A DNA stretch of 64,000 nt from JB111 sp052093225 (GCA_052093225.1 JBQDDG010000004.1:33170-97169); one strand, 5' to 3'; positions 1-8,423 are shown, numbered from the stretch's first letter. Notes: generated from the sequence alone by a model not told the origin. Numbers and translations: made by a program.

Positions 1-1110
1 GCCGTCGGGCAGCGTCTCGAGCACGCGCACCTCGCCGCCGTTGCGCAGGGTTGCGCGGGCGGCGGCCCCCACGCGCCCGTAGACGTCGTCCTGCTCGGGC
101 CTCGACGAGGCGACGGTCGGTCCGCCCGGACCTCCGGGCTGCTCGGTCTCGGCCGTCATGAGCAGTGTGTCCACGCGCCCCTCGTGCGCCGCCCGGAACG
201 ACTCCTCGACGCCGAACGCGGCACCTCCACGCGCCCACTGCTCGTGGAACCTGTCGAGCAGACGCGCGTTCTCCGAGGTGAGCCGCTCCTCGACGAGCGC
301 CCAGGCCTGCGAGCGGAGCGCGTCCAGGCCCAGGTCGTCGGGGTTGCGCTCGATCGCCGCGTCGACCAGGTGGGGGTAGGAGCTGACGTCGCGGTACATG
401 CTCACCCACTCCGGCAGACCGGCAAGGATGAGCGGGATCGTGCGCCCGGCGAGGTAGTCCTCGACGCCCCGGGCCACCTCGCGGAGGTACTCGACCATGT
501 CGCCCTGGTGGACGTTGTCCAGGGCGCTCGCGCCGTAGTAGACGGCCCCGCCGCCCGGCGCTCCGGACGCGTTGGGGCGCGGCACCTTGTCGGACTGCGG
601 CCCCTCCTTGTCATAGACGTCGCTGAACGCGCCCGGGACCGACGCCAGCTCGAGCTCGACGATCCGGTCGCGCCCGCCGCGCAGCACGCGCACGTTCTTC
701 TGGCTGAGCGCGAGCAGCGCGTAGTTGCGGTCCGTGAGGAGCGGGAGCAGCGGGGTGAGCACGAACTCGGGGCCCACCGTCGCGTGCTCGGGAAGGTCGA
801 GCGGCACGCGGTAGGTCGCCTGCCAGCCCGGTCGCAGGTACATGGCGAGGCCGTCGGCCATGTGGCTCCACGCCACCGTGTCCCCGTGCAGGTCCCAGGC
901 CGGGGCGAGCAGCTCCTCGATCTCGCGGGGGGCGAGCCCCTCCTGCGCCAACGAGTCCTGCACCGACTGCAGCAGCTTCTTCCAGCGGAGCCGGTCCGTG
1001 TCGTTCTCCCGCGGCCCGCTCACCCGGTGTGTGGGGACGTACAGGGACACCCGCGTCCCTCCGCCGTCACCCACCAGCTCGTCGAACTCGGCCCTGGTCA
1101 TGAGGTCCAT
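1..1110 (-). CDS. baeRF (bacterial eRF1-like) domain protein, 3' end cut by window edge
   Basis: The frame reads 370 codons from an ATG at 1110 without a stop, and the C-terminus lies outside the window. The N-terminal segment (residues about 12-40) has the pattern 'VSLYVPTHR' followed by a D/R/K-rich helix, and a later stretch contains 'FVLTPLLPLLTDRNYALLALS'-like hydrophobic core and 'IPLILAGLPEW'. This pattern is typical of the baeRF family, bacterial relatives of archaeo-eukaryotic release factor domain 1, inferred to act on stalled ribosomes or in RNA metabolism. The start at 1110 is chosen because GGAGG lies 5-6 bases upstream; an ATG three codons later (1101) is possible. Which baeRF subfamily it belongs to is not resolved. 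Confidence 0.7.
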   Translation of the reverse strand, partial: MDLMTRAEFDELVGDGGGTRVSLYVPTHRVSGPRENDTDRLRWKKLLQSVQDSLAQEGLAPREIEELLAPAWDLHGDTVAWSHMADGLAMYLRPGWQATYRVPLDLPEHATVGPEFVLTPLLPLLTDRNYALLALSQKNVRVLRGGRDRIVELELASVPGAFSDVYDKEGPQSDKVPRPNASGAPGGGAVYYGASALDNVHQGDMVEYLREVARGVEDYLAGRTIPLILAGLPEWVSMYRDVSSYPHLVDAAIERNPDDLGLDALRSQAWALVEERLTSENARLLDRFHEQWARGGAAFGVEESFRAAHEGRVDTLLMTAETEQPGGPGGPTVASSRPEQDDVYGRVGAAARATLRNGGEVRVLETLPDG

Positions 1111-1337
1111 TCGATCCTCCGTCACGTCGGTGACGGTCCACGCTATCGGTCGCGCCCGTTCGGGGCATCCACGAATGCGTTCCTCTGCCGGACCCGTCGA
1201 GTGGGCGCGACAGTGCCAACGGTCGGCGCGCTGCGCGCACTCTCGCGCCCATTCGCGGCACCACGTCGGAATGACCGCAGGGCCGGGGCGCCCACGAGGT
1301 CCCGAACTACCGCGCCCGGCCCGCACCCTGTCGCACG

Positions 1338-1377
1338 AAAAAACGGCTGAACCCCCGACACCGGGGGTTCAGCCGTT
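1338..1377 (-). terminator. Rho-independent terminator of tRNA-Ser(CGA)
   Basis: A perfect 15-bp stem (arms 1342-1356 and 1363-1377, six-base loop) is followed on the minus strand by six T (1338-1343). It lies about 20 bases beyond the 3' end of the tRNA. It is the only terminator I found here with a clear U-tract. Confidence 0.9.
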
Positions 1378-1399
1378 CACGATGTCCTGAGACATCACA

Positions 1400-1488
1400 T
1401 GGCGGTAGCGGTGGGATTTGAACCCACGGTGGCTATTAACCACACAGCATTTCGAGTGCTGCACCTTCGGCCGCTCGGACACGCTACC
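1400..1488 (-). tRNA. tRNA-Ser (anticodon CGA)
   Basis: The minus strand folds as a class II tRNA: acceptor GGTAGCG/CGCTACC, long variable arm (TGTGGTTAATAGCCACC), T-loop GTTCAAAT, discriminator G and an encoded CCA at 1402-1400. The anticodon loop CTCGAAA carries CGA at 1454-1452 and decodes UCG, a frequent serine codon in GC-rich genomes. Its promoter must lie in the 114-bp region shared with the divergent sirtuin gene. Confidence 0.97.
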
Positions 1489-1602
1489 TCGGCGCACCAC
1501 TGTACCTGCGCGCTCCCCGCCCTCCGTACGGCGGCGACGCGAGACGTGTCACGCTCACGCGTGGCACACGCGCTCGTCACCTCTCCCCCATACCCTGACC
1601 AG

Positions 1603-2625
1603 GTGAGCCAGCCACCGTCGTCGAACGGGAGCGGTCACACCCTCGAGGACTTCTTCCCGGGAGTGGGGCGCTCCGACGGCGACGCGCGCCGACGCGCACC
1701 CCGGCTCCGGCTCATCCCGCCGCCGCCGCCTCCCCCGGCCGGTTCCCTGCCGCCGGAGCCCACGGACATCGACGCCGCCGTCGCACCGCTCGCCGACGTC
1801 CTCGACGGCCGCCGCTTCCTCACGATCACGGGCGCGGGCATCTCCACCGATTCCGGCATCCCGGACTACCGCTCCCCCGGCTCGCAGGTCCGCCGCCCGA
1901 TCACGTTCCAGCAGTTCCTCACCTCGCCGGCGCACCGCGCGCACTACTGGGCGCGCAACCACCTGGGCTGGCGGTACATGGCCGCCCGTCGCCCGAACCT
2001 CGGCCACCACACCCTCGCCACCATGGAGAACGAGAGGTTCGGGACCGGCGTCGTCACGCAGAACATCGACCTGCTGCACGCGCGCGCCGGCCAGCCCACC
2101 CTCGTCCACCTGCACGGACGCTACGACCGCGTGCGGTGCCTCAGCTGCGGCCGCACCGTGCCGCGCGCCGAGCAGGACGACCGCCTCACCGCCGCGAACC
2201 CGGGCTGGCGCGAGCGCCTCCTGCAGCTGCGCGACGTCGAGGTCGCCCCCGACGCCGACGCCGTCCTCGGCGACACCGACGACTTCCACGTGGTCGACTG
2301 CGACGTCTGCGGCGGGATCCTCGCCCCGGACGTCGTGTTCTTCGGCGGCAGCGCGGACCCCGACCGGGCGCGCCTGGCGGCGGAGCTCACCGAGGCCTCG
2401 GCGGCGGTCCTTGTGGCCGGCTCGACCCTCTCCGTCCACGGGGTCCGGCGACTGGTGCGGCGGGCGGTCCGACGCGGGCACCCGGTCGTCATCGTCAACC
2501 GCGGTCCGACCCGCTCCGACGACGACGCGGCAGCCACGCTGTCCGCCTCCACCACGCGGGCGCTGCCCGCGCTCCTGCGCGCCCTGCGCGAGCGCCGCGA
2601 CTCCCGCCCCGCCTGGCAGCGCTGA
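1603..2625 (+). CDS. Sir2-family NAD-dependent protein deacylase
   Basis: Sirtuins remove acyl groups from lysines using NAD+. The 340-residue product has TGAGIS (76-81), GIPDYR (85-90), TQNID (152-156), the catalytic His in HLHG (171), a zinc site with CxxC pairs at 179/182 and 233/236, and VFFGG (245-249). All hallmark residues are present, so it should be active. Residues 1-55 are a proline-rich extension. GTG at 1603 is chosen because TACCCT lies six bases upstream, fitting a leaderless transcript; the frame is open further upstream but runs into tRNA-Ser. It is convergent with tadA across a repeat array. Confidence 0.9.
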   Translation: MSQPPSSNGSGHTLEDFFPGVGRSDGDARRRAPRLRLIPPPPPPPAGSLPPEPTDIDAAVAPLADVLDGRRFLTITGAGISTDSGIPDYRSPGSQVRRPITFQQFLTSPAHRAHYWARNHLGWRYMAARRPNLGHHTLATMENERFGTGVVTQNIDLLHARAGQPTLVHLHGRYDRVRCLSCGRTVPRAEQDDRLTAANPGWRERLLQLRDVEVAPDADAVLGDTDDFHVVDCDVCGGILAPDVVFFGGSADPDRARLAAELTEASAAVLVAGSTLSVHGVRRLVRRAVRRGHPVVIVNRGPTRSDDDAAATLSASTTRALPALLRALRERRDSRPAWQR

Positions 2626-2644
2626 CCCCTCGCCACTTCCCGTC

Positions 2645-2776
2645 GCGAGTGCCGTTGGGATCCACCGAGATTGCGGTGGGGGCTCGTCGAGATTGCGGCT
2701 GGGGCTCACCGAAGCTGCGGCTGGGGCTCACCGAGATTGCGGTTGGGCACCACCGAGAGTGCCGTCGGACTCTGGA
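2645..2776 (+). repeat. Six degenerate 22-bp tandem units plus an inverted copy
   Basis: Units begin at about 2645, 2667, 2689, 2711, 2733 and 2755, with consensus GAGATTGCGGYTGGGGCTCACC. An inverted copy of the core (CCGCAATCTCGACGA) lies at 2822-2836, so the unit at about 2685-2699 could pair with it as a 15-bp stem with a long loop. The array fills the 218-bp space between the convergent 3' ends of the sirtuin gene and tadA. There are no unique spacers, so it is not a CRISPR. A role in termination or a mobile palindromic repeat is only a guess. Confidence 0.8.
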
Positions 2777-2843
2777 CCCGATCCCCGCCGCGCCGTCCAC
2801 CGCCCGCCCCCGGACGACGAACCGCAATCTCGACGAACACGCG

Positions 2844-3323
2844 TCAGCGGCGGTCGCGGAAGAACTCCTCGAGGACGCCGGCGCACTCCGTCTCCCGCAC
2901 CCCGGGCACCACCTCGACCCGGTGGTTGAGGCGCGAGTCGCGCACCACGTCGCGCACCGACCCCGTGGCGCCCGCCTTCGCGTCCCACGCCCCGAGGACG
3001 AGCCGGTCGATACGCGCGAGCACGAGCGCTCCGGCACACATCGTGCAGGGCTCGAGCGTGACGACGAGCGTGCAGCCGTCGAGCCGCCACTCGCCCCGGG
3101 CCCCGGCCGCCGCACGCAGGGCAAGGATCTCCGCATGGGCGGTGGGGTCGGCGTCGGCCTCCCGGCGGTTGGCCCCCTCACCGAGCATGGCGCCGTCGGG
3201 GCCGAGGACGACGGCGCCGACCGGCACGTCCCCCCGGTCCGCCGCCTCGCTCGCGAGCACGAGGGCGCGTCCCATCGGCGCGTCCCAGCGTTCGCGCGCC
3301 GGTCCGGCGTCGGGGCTCGTCAT
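2844..3323 (-). CDS. tadA: tRNA-specific adenosine deaminase TadA
   Basis: TadA deaminates adenosine 34 to inosine in tRNA-Arg(ACG); a tRNA-Arg(ACG) gene is present at 14870-14942. The 159-residue protein has the zinc-dependent cytidine-deaminase-like motifs HAE (63-65, with catalytic Glu65) and PCTMC (92-96). The C-terminus 'GVLEEFFRDRR' is the usual TadA helix. Length is normal for the family. The start has CACGAT six bases upstream and no Shine-Dalgarno sequence, suggesting a leaderless message. It is divergent from upp with 80 bases between the starts. Confidence 0.95.
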   Translation of the reverse strand: MTSPDAGPARERWDAPMGRALVLASEAADRGDVPVGAVVLGPDGAMLGEGANRREADADPTAHAEILALRAAAGARGEWRLDGCTLVVTLEPCTMCAGALVLARIDRLVLGAWDAKAGATGSVRDVVRDSRLNHRVEVVPGVRETECAGVLEEFFRDRR

Positions 3324-3403
3324 GCCGTCATCGTGCCAGCCGTCTGCCTACCGCCCGGCCCGGCACCGCGCGCCCGCACGCCCGGCGGCGGTAGGTTCGA
3401 CCC

Positions 3404-4042
3404 ATGCGCGTCCACCTCGCGGAGCACCCGCTCGTCGCCCACAAGCTCACCACCCTGCGGGACGTCCGCACGGAGTCGCCGACCTTCCGGCAGCTCGTCG
3501 AGGAGCTCGTCATGCTCCTCGCCTACGAGGCCACGCGGGACGTCCGCACGGAGCCGTACGAGATCTCCACGCCGGTCGCGCCCACCACGGGCGTGCGGAT
3601 CGGCCGCCCGCGCCCGCTGGTGGTGCCCATCCTGCGCGCGGGGCTCGGCATGCTCGACGGCATGAGCCGGCTCATGCCGACGGCGGAGATCGGCTTCCTC
3701 GGGATGAAGCGCGACGAGCAGACACTCGAGGCGATCACCTACGCCAACCGCCTGCCGGACGACCTCTCCGGGCGCCAGTGCTTCGTCCTGGACCCGATGC
3801 TCGCCACCGGCCACACCCTCGTCGCCGCGATCGACTACCTCCTGGAGCGCGGCGCGCGCGACGTCACCTGCATCACGCTGCTGTGCGCGCCCGAGGGGCT
3901 GCGCCACGTCGAGGCGGCGATCGGTGACCGGGGCGACGTCTCGGTCGTCACCGCGGCCATCGACGAGGGGCTCGACGAGAACGCCTACATCGTGCCGGGT
4001 CTCGGCGACGCCGGGGACCGCCTCTACGGCGTCGTCGACTGA
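3404..4042 (+). CDS. upp: Uracil phosphoribosyltransferase
   Basis: Converts uracil and PRPP to UMP in pyrimidine salvage. The 212-residue protein has the usual family length, the N-terminal 'HPLVAHKLTTLRD' signature, and the PRPP-binding loop DPMLATG at 130-136, with the uracil-binding region near 'YIVPGLGDAGDR' at the C-terminus. TAGGTT (3392-3397) ends six bases before the ATG, so the transcript is probably leaderless. The next gene begins 11 bases after the stop and may be cotranscribed. In many actinobacteria upp and tadA are neighbours as here. Confidence 0.97.
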   Translation: MRVHLAEHPLVAHKLTTLRDVRTESPTFRQLVEELVMLLAYEATRDVRTEPYEISTPVAPTTGVRIGRPRPLVVPILRAGLGMLDGMSRLMPTAEIGFLGMKRDEQTLEAITYANRLPDDLSGRQCFVLDPMLATGHTLVAAIDYLLERGARDVTCITLLCAPEGLRHVEAAIGDRGDVSVVTAAIDEGLDENAYIVPGLGDAGDRLYGVVD

Positions 4043-4053
4043 CGCGCCCGGCC

Positions 4054-5049
4054 ATGACGGAGACCACGACGACGCAGTTCTCGGCGCCCCGGCGCGACGT
4101 CCTCGGCGCCCCCTACGTCACGCGCGAGATCGGCCTCGACCTCACCGACGGCGGCCACACCCCGGGAGTCCGCGACGTCGCGACGGTCGTCCACCGCGCG
4201 GACGTCGGCCGGCACGGGCGTGCCGTGATCTACCTCCACGGGTTCATCGACACGTTCTTCCACGCCGAGCACGAGCGCGCGTGGCACGAGGCGGGCTGGG
4301 ACCTCTACGCCCTGGAGATGCGCCGGTCGGGCCGTTCGCTGCGCCCGGGGCAGGTGCGCGACGACGTCCGCATGCTCAAGGTACGCAACGAGGAGGTGGG
4401 GCTCGCGGTCGACCTCGCCCGGGCGGAGGGCTCCGAGGAGGTCGTCCTGCTCGGGCACTCGACCGGCGGCCTCCAGGCCCTCCTGTTCGCCCACGACCAC
4501 CCGGGCGCCGTGGACGGGATCATCCTCAGCTCCCCCTGGCTCGACCTCGGTCGCGGCTGGCTGACCGACGTCGTCGCCACCGCGGTGGTCGACCGGCTCG
4601 CGCCGCTCGCGCCCCGCCTGCCCGTCTCGACGCTCGAGGGGACCTACGGCCGGTGGCTCAGCGACCCGGCAGGCGGCGGGTGGTCGATCCCGACCGAGCT
4701 CAAGCCGACGACGACGATGCCCGTGCACGCCGGGTTCCTGCGGGCCGTGCGCCGCGCGCAGAGGCAGGTCCAGGACGGGCGGGCCCGCGTGGCCGAGCCG
4801 GTCCTGCTCGCGATGTCCGCACGGTCCGGCGCACGCGTGGACCCGGGCCCCGCAGACCTGTCGAGCTCGGACGTCGTGCTCGACGTGCAGACGATGCGCC
4901 GCAGCGCGGCACTGCTCGGGGACAGCGTGGACGTGCTCGAGGTGCCGGGCGGCATCCACGACCTCGCGCTGTCACCGCCCGCGGCGCGGCAGAGCTACAC
5001 CGCCGAGATCATCGCGTGGGCGAGCTCGCGCCCGTGGGCACGCGGCTGA
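4054..5049 (+). CDS. Alpha/beta hydrolase (serine aminopeptidase S33 / lysophospholipase-like)
   Basis: A 331-residue cytosolic hydrolase with no signal peptide. The oxyanion-hole strand 'VIYLHGF' lies at 58-64, the nucleophile elbow GHSTGG at 134-139 (Ser136), and the probable catalytic His in 'GGIHDLALS' near residue 308; the acid is probably in 'VDVLEVPGG' just before. The fold resembles lysophospholipase-type (Hydrolase_4) enzymes, but the substrate cannot be told. It follows upp by 11 bases. Its last 41 bases overlap the 3' end of the convergent MFS gene, an arrangement that leaves no room for a terminator between them. Confidence 0.85.
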   Translation: MTETTTTQFSAPRRDVLGAPYVTREIGLDLTDGGHTPGVRDVATVVHRADVGRHGRAVIYLHGFIDTFFHAEHERAWHEAGWDLYALEMRRSGRSLRPGQVRDDVRMLKVRNEEVGLAVDLARAEGSEEVVLLGHSTGGLQALLFAHDHPGAVDGIILSSPWLDLGRGWLTDVVATAVVDRLAPLAPRLPVSTLEGTYGRWLSDPAGGGWSIPTELKPTTTMPVHAGFLRAVRRAQRQVQDGRARVAEPVLLAMSARSGARVDPGPADLSSSDVVLDVQTMRRSAALLGDSVDVLEVPGGIHDLALSPPAARQSYTAEIIAWASSRPWARG

Positions 5050-6826
5050 CGGGCTCCTCCTCGGGCGCTCCGGGGCCCGACGCCGGACGGTCCCCTCCGG
5101 GGCCCGTCTCCCCTGCCGCACCGGTCACCTCGCCCGCCGCGACGTCGTCCGCCGGGGAACCGATCGGCGGCGCCGTGACGACGGGTGGCGTGGTGACGTC
5201 GGCCGGACCGGTGACCGCAGCCGCATCGGTGACGTCGACCGTGTCCCGCAGCGACGTGCCGCGCATGAACAGCGCGGCGACGAGGCCGACGAGGGTGACG
5301 GCGAAGATCGAGAGGAAGACCGGGCCGATGCCCTCGGCGTAGGCGGTGCGCACGACCGCCTCGACGTCGTCGGGCAACGACCCCAGGTCGAGCGTGCTGC
5401 CGGAGCCCGACCCGCCGGGCAGGGTGACCCCGGCGGCCGCGACGTGGCTCGCGACCTGGCGCGCGTAGATGATGCCGAAGACCTGGATGGCGACGGCGCC
5501 GCCGAGGTTGCGGAAGAACGTCACGGAGCTCGTGGCCGCGCCCATGTGCCGCAGGCCCACGGTGTTCTGCACGGCGAGCACGATGGTCTGCAGGCACATG
5601 CCCATGCCCCAGCCGGCGACGAACAGCAGCAGCGAGGTCAGCCAGAGCGGGGTGTCCTGGTGGGCGAGGAGCCCGAACGCGAGGGTCCCCACCGTCATCA
5701 GGCCCATGCCGATGACGACCACCCCCTTCCACGTGCCGCGGGCCGTGACCACGCGGCCGGACCACGTCGAGGCGATGAGCAGCCCGAACATCAGCGGCAG
5801 CCCGAGGAAGCCGGCGATCGTGGCCGGGTAGTCGCGCCCGTACTGGAAGTACTGCCCGAGGAACACGTTGGACCCGAACATCATGCTGCCGACGCCGAGC
5901 GAGGCGACGATGGCGAGGACGGTGGTCCGGGAGCCGAGGATGTGCAGCGGGATGAGCGGCTCGGGCACGCGGCGCTCGACGACGACGAACAGGCCGGCGA
6001 GCACGAGCGCGCCGCCGATCATGAGGAACGACGGGGCGGACGCCCAGGGGAAGGACACCCCGCCGATCGAGATCCACACGAGCAGGAGCGTCGAGGTGAC
6101 GGCGATGATGGCCGCACCGAGGACGTCGATCCGCGCCGGGCCCGTGCGCGGGTTCGGCGGCAGCTTGAGGCGGGCGTTGACCACCCAGGCGGCGAACGCC
6201 ATGAACGGGATCATGATGAAGAAGCACCAGCGCCAGCCGAGGCCGGGGGCGTCGACGATGAGGCCGCCGACGAACGGGCCCGAGACGGTGGCGACCGCCA
6301 TGACGGCGCCCTGGTAGCCGTTGTACCGGCCACGCTTCCTCGGCGGGATGATCGTGGCCATGATGATGATCGACATCATCACCTGACCGCCCATGCCGAC
6401 GCCCTGGAGCACCCGGGTGGCGATGAGCATCTCGGCGCTGACGGCGAGGCCGGAGAGCAGCGAGCCGAGGATGAAGATCCCGATGAAGACCGTCAGCAGG
6501 CGGCGCTTGTCGAACAGGTCGCCGAGCTTGCCGGCGATCGGGGTCATCACCGTGTTGGCGAGGATGGCAGAGGTGATGATCCAGACGTACTGGTTCGGGG
6601 CGGCGCCCACCTCGGCCGCGATAACGGGCATCGCGTTGCCGACGATGGTGTTCGCCATCATCCCGAGGAACTGCGTGAGCAGGAGGCCGGTGAGCACGGC
6701 CATGATGCGCCTGTGCTCTGCCTCGGCCGCCTCGGCCTGCGCCTGGGTGAGGCCGGCGTAGATCCGCTTGCGCGTGAGGTCCTTCGGCCTGCGCGCGCGG
6801 GAGCCGGTGCGGGTGACGTCGTTCAT
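5009..6826 (-). CDS. MFS multidrug efflux transporter, DHA2 (EmrB/QacA) type, 14 TM
   Basis: A 605-residue proton-driven exporter. About 14 hydrophobic segments run from residue 50 to 530, with 'GKLGDLFDKRRLL' (loop 2-3 motif A) and 'LIATRVLQGVGMGGQVMM' (motif B-like) near the N-terminus, as in drug:H+ antiporters of the DHA2 family. The last 75 residues are a Pro/Thr/Val-rich cytoplasmic tail without homology I recognise. Its ATG overlaps the stop of the upstream MarR gene (ATGA), so the two are translationally coupled and the regulator probably controls it. The exported compound is unknown. Confidence 0.92.
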   Translation of the reverse strand: MNDVTRTGSRARRPKDLTRKRIYAGLTQAQAEAAEAEHRRIMAVLTGLLLTQFLGMMANTIVGNAMPVIAAEVGAAPNQYVWIITSAILANTVMTPIAGKLGDLFDKRRLLTVFIGIFILGSLLSGLAVSAEMLIATRVLQGVGMGGQVMMSIIIMATIIPPRKRGRYNGYQGAVMAVATVSGPFVGGLIVDAPGLGWRWCFFIMIPFMAFAAWVVNARLKLPPNPRTGPARIDVLGAAIIAVTSTLLLVWISIGGVSFPWASAPSFLMIGGALVLAGLFVVVERRVPEPLIPLHILGSRTTVLAIVASLGVGSMMFGSNVFLGQYFQYGRDYPATIAGFLGLPLMFGLLIASTWSGRVVTARGTWKGVVVIGMGLMTVGTLAFGLLAHQDTPLWLTSLLLFVAGWGMGMCLQTIVLAVQNTVGLRHMGAATSSVTFFRNLGGAVAIQVFGIIYARQVASHVAAAGVTLPGGSGSGSTLDLGSLPDDVEAVVRTAYAEGIGPVFLSIFAVTLVGLVAALFMRGTSLRDTVDVTDAAAVTGPADVTTPPVVTAPPIGSPADDVAAGEVTGAAGETGPGGDRPASGPGAPEEEPVSRVPTGASSPTR

Positions 6827-7362
6827 CGGCCCCCTCCCGCGGCCTCGACCGCGGTCGCCACGGCGGCCTCGGGGCGGGTGTGGGAGCCGAGCCGGTGCAG
6901 GCCAGTCGCGAGCGTCGTGAGGTCCTCGGTGCTCCAGCCGGCGGTGAGCGCGTCGATCGACTCGGTGTAGATCGCACGGTTGCGGGCGATCGTCTCGCGC
7001 CCGAGCTCCGTGACGGTGACGACCTGGGCCCGGCCGTCGTCGGGGTCCTGCTCGCGGCGGACGAGGCCGAGGTCGTCGAGGGCGGCGATCTTGCGGGAGA
7101 TGACGGACACGTCGAGCTCGAGGCCGGCCGCGAGGTCGGAGATGCGCGAGCGGTCGTGCTCCTGGACACGGAGCAGGGTGAGGTAGTCGGTGCGACGAAT
7201 GCCGGTGACCTTGTTGACGGCCTCCCCCATGCCACGTGTGACGCGTCCGGCCTCGAGGACCGCGAGGACGAGGTCAGCGACGACGCCGGTGCGGTCGCCG
7301 GGAGGGGGCGCAGTCTCACGGGGGGTGGCGGGGGCGGTCACGGGGGTCACGTCATCTGGCAC
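6823..7362 (-). CDS. MarR-family transcriptional regulator
   Basis: A 179-residue winged-helix protein. Residues about 55-130 show the MarR DNA-binding pattern: 'ISDLAAGLELDVSVISRKIAALDDLGLVRREQDPDDGRAQVVTVTELG' region, with the wing 'DPDDGRAQ'. MarR proteins repress efflux or catabolic genes and release DNA on ligand binding. It is first in a two-gene operon with the DHA2 exporter. The GTG start at 7362 has TAGCCT six bases upstream, so the mRNA is probably leaderless, and a TTGCA-TGC-TGCAA inverted repeat sits about 20 bases upstream as a probable autoregulatory operator. Confidence 0.9.
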   Translation of the reverse strand: MPDDVTPVTAPATPRETAPPPGDRTGVVADLVLAVLEAGRVTRGMGEAVNKVTGIRRTDYLTLLRVQEHDRSRISDLAAGLELDVSVISRKIAALDDLGLVRREQDPDDGRAQVVTVTELGRETIARNRAIYTESIDALTAGWSTEDLTTLATGLHRLGSHTRPEAAVATAVEAAGGGR

Positions 7363-7383
7363 ACCATCAGGCTACGCTTTTGT

Positions 7384-7396
7384 TTGCAGCATGCAA
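7384..7396. promoter_or_regulatory. Probable MarR operator
   Basis: TTGCAGCATGCAA is a perfect inverted repeat (5-bp arms, 3-bp spacer) placed upstream of the -10 box (TAGCCT, about 7369-7374) of the marR/efflux operon. Symmetric TTGCA/TGCAA half-sites are typical of MarR-family operators. The function is inferred from position and symmetry. Confidence 0.6.
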
Positions 7397-7476
7397 CTAG
7401 TGGTGATCGGCGGCACAAGCGGCGTCGACGCAGGTCACAGCGAAGAGTGTCCTACGGCTCCGCCGACGACTGGCGG

Positions 7477-8337
7477 TCAGGCGGGACCGGCGACGAGGTC
7501 CTGGGTTCCGATGACGGTGAGCATCTCGAGGACATCGGCGCTGTCGGTACCGAGCGCAGGGGTGAACCAGAGCAGGCGTTGACGGCCGTCTTCGCTGAAG
7601 AGGTTGAGGCAGTTCACCTCGATCACGCCGAGGGCGGGGTGGATGATCCGCTTGCGGTCGTTGCGGCGGAACGCGACGTCGTGCTCGGCCCACAGAGCAG
7701 CGAAGTCGGCGGAGGTGGCGAGCAGCTCCTCGATCATCGCGGCGGCTTCGGTGTCGCGTGAGTTCCTCGCGGCAGCCACGGCACGCAGATCGGCGACCAG
7801 GGAGCGTGCCTGCGCCTCGTGGTCCTCCACGGGGTAGATGCGGCGGGCGTCGTCGTCGGTGAACCAGCGATAGATAAAGCTGGCCCGCTCTCCCTCGAAG
7901 CCGGTCTGGTCGCCGAGCAGCGCGACGGCGAGGGGGTTCTGGACCACGGCGACGTGCAGGTCGGTGATCACCTGGGCAGGCGTGGACGGCAGGCGGGACA
8001 GGAGGTCGAGCATGCCGGGATGCACGTGGGCAGCAGGGCCGGCTTCGGTGGGCACGGGCCGATCGGCGAGGTGGAACAGATAGTCGCGCTCGTCGCGGGT
8101 CAGCCTGAGAGCGCGGGCGAGCGCGGCGAGCATCTGCTCCGAGGGCTGAGATCCTGCGCCGCGCTCCAGCTCGTTGTAGTAGTCGACCGACGCGCCGGCC
8201 AGTTGCGCCACCTCCTCGCGGCGCAGCCCGACCACCCTGCGCCGCGGGCCGGAGACGAAGCCGACGTCCTCAGGACGGATGCGTCCGCGTCGGGACCGTA
8301 GGAACGCTCCCAGCTCACGGTCTTTCAGAGGACTCAT
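7477..8337 (-). CDS. XRE-family regulator with MmyB-like ligand-binding domain
   Basis: A 286-residue regulator. Residues about 5-75 form a Cro/C1-type helix-turn-helix with the sequence 'LGAFLRSRRGRI' and 'LRREEVAQLAGASVDYYNELERG', characteristic of MmyB-type regulators. The remaining 200 residues match the pattern of the MmyB ligand-binding domain, including the helical 'ARSLVADLRAVAAARNSRD' segment and a C-terminal 'GVIEVNCLNLFSEDGRQRLLWFTPA' region. This class usually regulates a divergent SDR gene, as found here at 8424. The start at 8337 is chosen because the HTH begins at once; the upstream 20 in-frame codons carry no family sequence. Confidence 0.9.
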   Translation of the reverse strand: MSPLKDRELGAFLRSRRGRIRPEDVGFVSGPRRRVVGLRREEVAQLAGASVDYYNELERGAGSQPSEQMLAALARALRLTRDERDYLFHLADRPVPTEAGPAAHVHPGMLDLLSRLPSTPAQVITDLHVAVVQNPLAVALLGDQTGFEGERASFIYRWFTDDDARRIYPVEDHEAQARSLVADLRAVAAARNSRDTEAAAMIEELLATSADFAALWAEHDVAFRRNDRKRIIHPALGVIEVNCLNLFSEDGRQRLLWFTPALGTDSADVLEMLTVIGTQDLVAGPA

Positions 8338-8345
8338 GTATCCAG

Positions 8346-8412
8346 TGTGCCAAGGGGCGGGACAGGGACACAGGGGATGACGCCCCCTGGTTGCCATTCT
8401 CCCCCTGGCACA
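8346..8412. promoter_or_regulatory. Divergent promoter/operator with 12-bp inverted repeat
   Basis: In the 86 bp between the divergent regulator and SDR genes, TGTGCCAAGGGG (8346-8357) and CCCCCTGGCACA (8401-8412) form an imperfect inverted repeat (11 of 12 match). A second, inner CAGGGG/CCCCTG pair lies at about 8372-8390. This is the expected place for the MmyB-type regulator to bind both promoters. Binding is inferred. Confidence 0.6.
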
Positions 8413-8423
8413 TCGTGGTGGAC

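Noticed and set aside
1110..1400. SRP RNA gene near tadA and tRNA-Ser, a common actinobacterial neighbour
   Set aside because: I looked for the conserved GGAAGCAGC-type apical loop on both strands and found none in this region.
2645..2776. CRISPR array
   Set aside because: The copies are adjacent without unique spacers, degenerate in sequence, and no cas gene is near.
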